NCBI GenBank assembly: GCA_036343175.1
Contig: JAZASR010000003.1
Span: 1-64,000 of the forward strand
Direction: 5' to 3'
From: JAEEJA01 sp036343175
GTDB taxonomy: Bacteria; Bacillota; Clostridia; Lachnospirales; Lachnospiraceae
DNA: 64,000 bases
Shown: in pieces, positions 58,023 to 64,000 of the stretch
How the letters are laid out: the number at the start of each line of letters is the position of its first letter
Position numbering within the stretch: position 1 is the stretch's first letter
Made by a program: the position numbers and the translations under genes
The notes under the pieces: model-generated
The model's database searches: none
What the model saw: the letters and a program-made list of their open reading frames with translations, nothing else
Told to the model about the DNA's origin: nothing

Positions 58023-58828
58023 ATATCATTGACTGACTGGGCACGATAGTTCTCCGCAAGTATATCGAGCTGTTTATTGAATCGCATTAAAAGATCCATA
58101 TCGTTCCGGTTGAATACCTGTATGAATTCATCCTGGATCTTAACTACCTCACGCTTATTCGCAACCATATAGAGGTTCTCGATATTATTCAATATGTCGC
58201 TCACGACTTCGGATTTCGCCCTGTTAACATTCTGGGCATCCATTATCTCGTAGCGGACTGATGCCATGACATCATCGAGCTGACCGACAGCCTGGGCAGC
58301 GCGCAGAAGCCGTTCACGGAGCTCATCCGGCATATTTCCCTTATACTTGTATTGCAGTGAATGCTCGATAGTCGACCAGAAATTCATGGCCAGAGTTCTT
58401 ATCTGTATTTCCACATCAAGCCTCTTTGGACCATTCAATGTCTGGATGGTATATTTGACGATGATATGATAGCTGCGATAGCCGCTCTGCTTGGGACTTG
58501 TAATATAATCCTTCTCCTTTTTTATCTCCATATCAGAACGCTTGCGGATAATATCAACTACCGTATTGATATCTTCTGCAAATTGGCAGATGATCCTTAT
58601 GCCGGCAATATCCTCAATATGACCTTCGAGCTCATCAAGCGGTACGTTCTTCCGCTTCGCCTTATCCATGATGCTTGAGATCTTCTTGACACGGCCTGTG
58701 ACCTGCTCGATCGGTGAATACATGCCCCTGGTATTGTACTCTTCTTTAATATGATTGAACTTAACTATAAGCTCATTCACAGCCTCCCTGTAGGGAGCGA
58801 GGATCTCTCTCCATAACTGTATTTCCAT
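58019..58828 (-). CDS. relQ: Small alarmone synthetase (RelQ-like (p)ppGpp synthetase)
   Basis: 269 residues. The synthetase domain has SPKQSGYRSYH (GTP-binding G-loop) and EIQIRTLAMNFWSTIEHSL (in part), both diagnostic of the RelA/SpoT synthetase fold. No HD hydrolase domain, so it only makes pppGpp/ppGpp. The C-terminal helices resemble those that form the RelQ tetramer. GAGGTT precedes the ATG. The stop codon lies in an array of heptamer repeats. Upstream is proC. Confidence 0.92.
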   Translation of the reverse strand: MEIQLWREILAPYREAVNELIVKFNHIKEEYNTRGMYSPIEQVTGRVKKISSIMDKAKRKNVPLDELEGHIEDIAGIRIICQFAEDINTVVDIIRKRSDMEIKKEKDYITSPKQSGYRSYHIIVKYTIQTLNGPKRLDVEIQIRTLAMNFWSTIEHSLQYKYKGNMPDELRERLLRAAQAVGQLDDVMASVRYEIMDAQNVNRAKSEVVSDILNNIENLYMVANKREVVKIQDEFIQVFNRNDMDLLMRFNKQLDILAENYRAQSVNDM

Positions 58829-58870
58829 AATGTAAACCTCAATTAACTATTAATAATATGACCGCCGGCC

Positions 58871-59665
58871 TTACATCCCCTTTGATCTCTCACCGGCAGC
58901 AATGACAGCCTCCATGACCGAGCTTCTGAAGCCGGCATTCTCAAGTGCGCGGACACCCGCAATAGTTGTACCCGCAGGCGAACATACCTGGTCTTTAAGC
59001 TCACCGGGATGCTTCTTCGTTTCGAGAACCATCTTTGCACTGCCGAGAACTGTCTGTGCAGCAAACTCGTAGGCATCTGCCCTCTTCATGCCCAGAGTCA
59101 CGGCCCCATCTGCAAGAGCCTCTATGAACATGAATACAAATGCGGGAGATGAACCGGAAAGGCCTGTTACCGCATCCATAAGAGCCTCGGGAACGATCTT
59201 TGCCCTGCCGGACGATTCAAATATCTTCACTACAAGATCCGTCATTTCACTATCCACTGCATCATCAGGACATACAGCTGCCATTCCTTCCAATACCAAC
59301 GCAGGTGTATTGGGCATGACACGGATCAGCCTTACAGGCTTATTGAACTCATCTTTGAGCCATCCCAGACTCTTACCGGCCATGATGGAAACTATTGTAA
59401 GTGCGGGAGTTACCCGATCACGTATGTCATCTATTACTGCAGCGGCAAATTGAGGCTTGACTGCAAGGAAAAGTATATCCGAACCTGCAGCAACTTTTTT
59501 ATTGTCTGCAGAAGTATTGATGCCAAACTTTTCTTCAGCTTTTCTGCGGGCTTCCTCGCTCGCATCAGCAGCAAGAATATCTTCCTTCTCAGCTATACCA
59601 CTCTTTATAATGCCGCCGATAATGGCACTTCCCATGTTACCGGTTCCAATAAATCCTATCTTCAT
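58871..59665 (-). CDS. proC: Pyrroline-5-carboxylate reductase
   Basis: 264 residues from the ATG at 59665, where MKIGFIGTGNMG matches the family start; a GTG four codons earlier is less likely. Rossmann motif GTGNMG binds NAD(P)H. MPNTPALVLEGM and LSGSSPAFVF.EALADGAV with the C-terminal AGTTIAGVRALE are the other conserved segments. Last step of proline synthesis. It lies between relQ and the ASKHA-domain gene. Confidence 0.96.
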   Translation of the reverse strand: MKIGFIGTGNMGSAIIGGIIKSGIAEKEDILAADASEEARRKAEEKFGINTSADNKKVAAGSDILFLAVKPQFAAAVIDDIRDRVTPALTIVSIMAGKSLGWLKDEFNKPVRLIRVMPNTPALVLEGMAAVCPDDAVDSEMTDLVVKIFESSGRAKIVPEALMDAVTGLSGSSPAFVFMFIEALADGAVTLGMKRADAYEFAAQTVLGSAKMVLETKKHPGELKDQVCSPAGTTIAGVRALENAGFRSSVMEAVIAAGERSKGM

Positions 59666-59790
59666 GGCCTTACTCACTTTCTTTTAAATATTTAATCTGT
59701 AAACCTTTAGAGGCTTTCATCTGAACTGTATATTCACATGAAAAATATCCTGCAGCTTGTCGTCATACAAGCAAAAGCTATAAGCTTTCT

Positions 59791-61275
59791 TCATGCCAGT
59801 CCAAATGCGTCTATGTACATCTCCTTGAATTCCGGATCATCTGCAAGCTCTATATGCCTTATACTACCGGCCTTCTCACAACAGTACTTCATGAATCCTT
59901 CATCAAACAAAGTTCTCGCACAGCCCCTGAGAGCCGCATTTCCAACCAGATCAACTGGGCAAGTAATATCTTTCGGCAATAATCCTACCGATATTGCATG
60001 ATCAATATTCAAGGCATTGCCGAACATACCGGCAAGATATATGCGTTCCAGATCTGCAGGAGTCATTCCCGCCTTTTTAAGCACAGCAGTGATGCCTGAG
60101 CAGATAGCAGCCTTTGCAAGCTGAAAAGCACGGATATCATCCTGAGTCAGTACTATATTTTTATTATAATCTTTATCGGAGTTTAAGCAAGCCGGATTTT
60201 GAAGGTACAGGTCGAATTGACTATGTCCGTTCTTTGTTTCCAGACTCTCTGTTAAGAATCCCGGTATCCCCATATCCTCATGGATATCATCAGGTCCTGT
60301 CATAAAACCATCTTCAGAAACTATCCCGTTCTTCACAAGCTCATATATAAGATCCACATAACCTGCAGCGGCTATCCCCCTTACTTTGGGTGCCTTTGAT
60401 CCCGGTCCTTTAAAACCTCCGCTGAAAGGCTGCGGGATAACATCTATATAAATGGTTTTTGCGACAGGCGCTATGGTCACATGAGTAACGGCACCGGCCT
60501 CAGCCCTCATACCGCACTCCATCCCTGCCCCCTCAAATGCCGGTCCTGCAGCTACGCTTGCGGCGAAGCTATTCTCTCCATCATAAAGAAGTATCTCTGC
60601 ATTGGTTCCGATATCTATTGCAAGGCTTTTTTCATGACTGTCAGACATATGTTCTTCACAAAATACAGAGAGCGCGTCAGCACCCACATGTGACATTATA
60701 CCGGGCATGACATAGACTTCCATATCCCGGAATTCATCAAATCCTATATCAATGCCCTTACAGGAGAAGCTGCCCTCATAGCTTCGCGTAAATGGAGCAC
60801 CTGCAAGTCCTGAAACATCCTTATCGAGAAGGAAATGGCACATAACGGTATTTCCGGTAAATGAAGCTTTAAGGAGTTCAGTATTATAAGCGCCCTGCTC
60901 AGCCAGACATGAATCAAGCATTTCCGTCACCTGGCTGATAACCATATTGTGAAGAGAAGATGCCATACCATTCCGGGCATTCATGATACGCATCATGACA
61001 TCCTTTCCCATGATGGTCTGTCTGTTAACAGCTGATCTCTTTCCAAGGCACTTACCTGTCTTCAGATCAAATAGTGCCAATGCAATATTTGTGGTTCCGA
61101 TATCGACAGCCGCCCCGAGCATAAATGCATCATCCTCTTCAGCAATATTCCCCTTATCACCCGAAGCCGTGTCTGACAGACTATCTTTTTCCACACTCAT
61201 TTTTCCAGCATATTCAGTAAAATCAGGCAGCTGCGCCTTATTTACATTATTTTCCAGACTCCTTACAATTACCAT
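59791..61275 (-). CDS. ASKHA-domain protein (RACo-like, DUF4445) without Fe-S domain
   Basis: 494 residues from the ATG at 61275, which has AGGA seven nt upstream; an ATG at 61359 has no ribosome site. Two ATP-binding signatures of the acetate kinase/HSP70/actin superfamily: AAVDIGTTNIALALF near residue 55 and LAIDIGTNAEILLY near residue 220, with AGPAFEGAGMECG between. The family includes activators of corrinoid proteins (RACo), which carry an N-terminal [2Fe-2S] domain. Here the N-terminus is short, polar and lacks the four cysteines. It may work with a separate ferredoxin or in another role. Conserved cysteines in the ASKHA part remain. Confidence 0.82.
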   Translation of the reverse strand: MVIVRSLENNVNKAQLPDFTEYAGKMSVEKDSLSDTASGDKGNIAEEDDAFMLGAAVDIGTTNIALALFDLKTGKCLGKRSAVNRQTIMGKDVMMRIMNARNGMASSLHNMVISQVTEMLDSCLAEQGAYNTELLKASFTGNTVMCHFLLDKDVSGLAGAPFTRSYEGSFSCKGIDIGFDEFRDMEVYVMPGIMSHVGADALSVFCEEHMSDSHEKSLAIDIGTNAEILLYDGENSFAASVAAGPAFEGAGMECGMRAEAGAVTHVTIAPVAKTIYIDVIPQPFSGGFKGPGSKAPKVRGIAAAGYVDLIYELVKNGIVSEDGFMTGPDDIHEDMGIPGFLTESLETKNGHSQFDLYLQNPACLNSDKDYNKNIVLTQDDIRAFQLAKAAICSGITAVLKKAGMTPADLERIYLAGMFGNALNIDHAISVGLLPKDITCPVDLVGNAALRGCARTLFDEGFMKYCCEKAGSIRHIELADDPEFKEMYIDAFGLA

Positions 61276-61401
61276 ACATTTTCCTGCTCTTTCTGCAAAT
61301 AAAAATATCAGACAATGAGATGCACCTTCTGATGAAATAACGCTGCCTGTGATCATCATATAAAGTGAGAAAACACCATCAGAAAGTACTTAACTTATTG
61401 T

Positions 61402-61431
61402 AAAAAAAAGGGACCGTATTTTACGATCCCT
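61402..61431 (-). terminator. Intrinsic terminator after rny
   Basis: AGGGACCGTA (61409-61418) pairs with TACGATCCCT (61422-61431), one G-U, loop of three. Eight T follow on the minus strand. It lies 29 nt past the RNase Y stop. Confidence 0.92.
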
Positions 61432-61459
61432 CTTGTTTTCTTTTCTTGTGCTGTCACGG

Positions 61460-63013
61460 TTATTTAGCGTATTCAGCAACTCTGGATTCCCTGATGACAT
61501 TGACCTTGATCTGTCCCGGATACTTAAGCTCATCTTCGATGCGCTTCGCAATGTCGCGGGCCAAAATGACCATATCATCATCTGAAACCTTATCAGGTGT
61601 AACAATAACACGCAATTCACGTCCTGCCTGTATGGCAAAGGACTTCTCGACGCCTTTAAAGCTGTTGGAAATATCTTCAAGCTGTTTCAGCCTGTTAGTA
61701 TAAGTATCAAGAGTCTCTCTTCTTGCGCCAGGTCTTGCTGCAGATATAGTATCCGCTGCCTGTACAAGCACGGCAATCACTGACTTAGCCTCTACATCGC
61801 CATGGTGAGCCTCGACGGCATTGATGACAACGTCTGACTCCTTATACTTACGGCATAGATCAGCACCAATCTGTACGTGTGTACCCTCAGTCTCCTGATC
61901 AATAGACTTTCCGATATCGTGAAGTAATCCTGCCCTCTTGGCGGCCCTTACATCCTCTCCGATCTCACCGGCAAGGAGCCCGGTCAGATGTGCGACCTCT
62001 ATAGAGTGCTTGAGACAGTTCTGACCATAAGAGGTTCTGAACTTTAACCTTCCAAGGAGCTTTATGAGCTCCGGATGGAGTCCCTGCACGCCTACTTCAA
62101 GGGCAGCAGCTTCACCTTCTTCGCGGATCATATTTTCGACTTCAGTTCTGGCCTTATTGACCATCTCTTCGATCCTGGCCGGATGAATACGCCCGTCCAC
62201 AATGAGTTTCTCAAGAGAAACCCTTGCGACTTCACGTCTCACGCCATCAAATGAAGAAAGAACAACTGCACCCGGAGTATCATCTATGATCAGGTCAACA
62301 CCTGTGAGATTCTCCAAAGTACGGATATTCCTGCCTTCGCGGCCTATGATCCTGCCTTTCATGTCATCGCTCGGAAGCTCAACAACAGAGATCGTTGATT
62401 CGGCAAAATGATCAGCGGCACAACGCTGAATGGCATCCACAATGTAGCCCTTTGCCTCTCTGTCTGCCTCTTCCTTAGCCCTGCGCTGACTCTCTTTGAT
62501 CATCAGTGCAGTGTCATGTTTAACATCTTCTTCAACAGTCTGAAGGATGACGTCCTTAGCCTGCTGCTGCGTAAGTCCTGAGATCTTTTCCAGCTCTTCA
62601 AGATGCTTTTCCTTGATCTTTTCCACTTCAGAAAGCTTCTTGTCATAATCAGCTTCCTTCTGGGCGAGCCTTGCTTCTTTCTTCTCAATGGCTTCCGTCT
62701 TTTTATCCAGAGTTTCTTCCTTCGCGAGTACCCTCTTCTCGTATCTTTGCAGCTCAGCACGTCTGTCTTTGGACTCTCTTTCGATCTCATTCTTGGTCTT
62801 AAGAGCTTCCTCACGTGCCTCAATAAGAGCTTCACGCTTCTTGCTTTCGGCATCCCTGAGTGCATTATCCAGTATCTTCCTGGACTGTTCCTCAGCTGTT
62901 CCGATCTGTTCTTTTTCAGACTGGATATGCTTCTGGACTGCCACTCTTGACGAAATAAGAGCTGTTATGATACAGAGGACTACAACCACTGCAGCAATAA
63001 TAAAATATTGCAT
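61460..63013 (-). CDS. rny: Ribonuclease Y
   Basis: 517 residues from the ATG at 63013; AGGAGG lies 12 nt upstream, rather far. One N-terminal membrane helix (about 2-24), a long charged coiled coil (about 30-200), a KH domain (GRIIGREGRNIRTLE) and an HD domain with HDIGKSID and EAHHGD metal residues. It is the main mRNA-decay endonuclease of many Gram-positive bacteria, held at the membrane. Genes downstream belong to other functions, so rny is probably monocistronic with the strong terminator following it. Confidence 0.97.
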   Translation of the reverse strand: MQYFIIAAVVVVLCIITALISSRVAVQKHIQSEKEQIGTAEEQSRKILDNALRDAESKKREALIEAREEALKTKNEIERESKDRRAELQRYEKRVLAKEETLDKKTEAIEKKEARLAQKEADYDKKLSEVEKIKEKHLEELEKISGLTQQQAKDVILQTVEEDVKHDTALMIKESQRRAKEEADREAKGYIVDAIQRCAADHFAESTISVVELPSDDMKGRIIGREGRNIRTLENLTGVDLIIDDTPGAVVLSSFDGVRREVARVSLEKLIVDGRIHPARIEEMVNKARTEVENMIREEGEAAALEVGVQGLHPELIKLLGRLKFRTSYGQNCLKHSIEVAHLTGLLAGEIGEDVRAAKRAGLLHDIGKSIDQETEGTHVQIGADLCRKYKESDVVINAVEAHHGDVEAKSVIAVLVQAADTISAARPGARRETLDTYTNRLKQLEDISNSFKGVEKSFAIQAGRELRVIVTPDKVSDDDMVILARDIAKRIEDELKYPGQIKVNVIRESRVAEYAK

Positions 63014-63123
63014 ACGAATGAAAAACCTCCTGTACCCGACTATTTTATACTTAATAAATTTTCGTGTCAATAGAAGAATTAGTAATATCTATCTGTCATT
63101 TCATGACCGCCGCATGAAACACA

Positions 63124-64000
63124 CTACCTTGTAACAATATTCCCGAGGATGCGAAGAGAACCGGCGCCCTCTTTAAGGCCGGCAAGGCAGTTGTTAACTG
63201 CCGGATCAGATATATTTCCCTCTACGTCAACAAAGAAACGGTATTCCCAGTTGCGGCCGGGAATAGGGCGTGACTCTATCTTTGTCATATTAAGATTATT
63301 ATAATAAAAATTAGCCAGGATATTATAAAGAGAACCTGCTTTATGCCTGATCTCAAACGTGAGGCTCAGTTTGTTGGCATTCCTCTGATATACCTGCTGA
63401 TTGGAAATGATAATAAAACGTGTATAGTTGGAATCCTGGGTGTTGATCTTTTCCGCAAGAGGTATAAGACCATATACTTCCGCTGCCCTCATTGAACCGA
63501 TAGCCGCAAGTGAAGGGTCATCTGACTCCCTGACAAGCCTTGCCGCACCGGCTGTGCTTAAATACTTAACAGGTTCAATGTAAGGATGCGACTTTAAGAA
63601 TTCATCGCACTGCATAATGCCCTGAGGATGAGAATATGCCTTTCTGATCTGTTCTGTCTTCGCACCCGGAAGTCCGAGAAGTGCATGCTCGACCTTTACC
63701 ACATGCTCTGCTACTATCGTAACGCGAGCATCGGCCAGAAGATCATAGATATCAGAGATTCCGCCTGTTGAAGTATTTTCTATAGGTATGACCCCATACT
63801 TTGCATTAAAGTTCTCAACTTCAGATATCACCTCGGCAAATGTGGTTTTATTGTAAGGATCAACGCCGGAGCTGAAGAATTCCAGCATTGCCTGCTCGCT
63901 GTAGGAACCGCGGTCACCGAAAAAACATACTTTCGTATCTTTATCATAATCGAGCTTATCTACTACCCTTAAAGGAATGTCGGGCAGCTGACTGCCAAGC
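63124..64000 (-). CDS. pheA: Prephenate dehydratase (P-protein), 5' end cut by window edge
   Basis: The frame is open to base 64000 and beyond; 291 codons are visible. FFGDRGSYSEQAMLEFF starts the dehydratase domain, and GVIPIENTSTG, THR-like NYTRFIIIS and AAIGSMRAAEVYGL follow. The C-terminal ACT domain has KIESRPIPGRNWEY, the ESRP motif that binds phenylalanine for feedback control. About 37 residues lie before the dehydratase start in this window, so an N-terminal chorismate mutase domain may precede it outside. It makes phenylpyruvate for phenylalanine. The stop is 110 nt before the rny ATG, where the pheA transcript and rny promoter must meet. Confidence 0.93.
   Translation of the reverse strand, partial: LGSQLPDIPLRVVDKLDYDKDTKVCFFGDRGSYSEQAMLEFFSSGVDPYNKTTFAEVISEVENFNAKYGVIPIENTSTGGISDIYDLLADARVTIVAEHVVKVEHALLGLPGAKTEQIRKAYSHPQGIMQCDEFLKSHPYIEPVKYLSTAGAARLVRESDDPSLAAIGSMRAAEVYGLIPLAEKINTQDSNYTRFIIISNQQVYQRNANKLSLTFEIRHKAGSLYNILANFYYNNLNMTKIESRPIPGRNWEYRFFVDVEGNISDPAVNNCLAGLKEGAGSLRILGNIVTR

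Overview
The window looks like a chromosomal segment of a flagellated, obligately anaerobic member of the Clostridia, most likely family Lachnospiraceae. Supporting signs are a class III (oxygen-sensitive) ribonucleotide reductase, RNase Y, RecU and a PASTA-domain kinase (Gram-positive traits), MurE with the DNPR motif plus DapF (meso-DAP peptidoglycan), flagellin with FliS, strong GGAGG ribosome-binding sites and moderate-to-low GC. This is inference from gene content; no rRNA, tRNA, CRISPR array or intact mobile element was seen. Almost every gene is on the minus strand; only 33522-35754 (two genes) and 48894-49667 are on the plus strand.

Layout. 1-1122: a truncated lipoprotein gene and a secreted metzincin protease behind a ~190-nt leader that carries a possible 19-codon ORF. 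1538-6531: chemoreceptor, Na/phosphate symporter with PhoU-like domain, DUF488 protein, thiamine pyrophosphokinase. 6652-18022: a housekeeping block that reads, in transcription order, priA, def, fmt, rsmB, rlmN, stp (PP2C), pknB (PASTA kinase), rpe, a PilZ protein, thiN; rsgA, commonly found between pknB and rpe, is absent and a hairpin sits there. 18158-21193: murE, dapF and a TatD-linked radical SAM protein. 21276-29290: pyridoxal kinase-like, YolD-like protein with a Y-family polymerase, MATE exporter, DUF3737, DUF1805, MalY/PatB and a Cof-type phosphatase. 29392-33216: two uncharacterised membrane proteins and a ruvA without adjacent ruvB.

33522-35754 is a plus-strand pair: an MTA/SAH-nucleosidase-like protein overlapping an SPL-family radical SAM enzyme that appears to lack the hydrogen-donor cysteine of true spore photoproduct lyase. 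35769-39560: HIT protein, flavodoxin-SCP2 fusion, rhomboid protease, 4-alpha-glucanotransferase. 39626-45322: FliS, a cysteine-bearing flagellin and a 1205-residue flagellar-locus protein driven by a sigma-28-like promoter that lies inside the loop of a transcription terminator. 45417-48516: an amino-acid ABC transporter whose binding protein is duplicated, circularly permuted and fused to the permease. 48894-52278: a CmpB-like membrane protein and an ArsR / HMA chaperone / P1B-ATPase metal-efflux set with a clear palindromic operator. 52473-56172: nrdG, nrdD, recU. 56276-64000: RluA-type pseudouridine synthase, membrane protein, small alarmone synthetase, proC, an ASKHA-domain protein, RNase Y and a 5'-truncated pheA.

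The items most worth checking are the promoter nested in a terminator (45328-45402), the permuted binding-protein/permease fusion (46276-48516), the nucleosidase plus SPL-like pair, the TnpB right-end-like RNA element before rsmB (14075-14118), and the heptamer array behind the alarmone synthetase (57954-58022).
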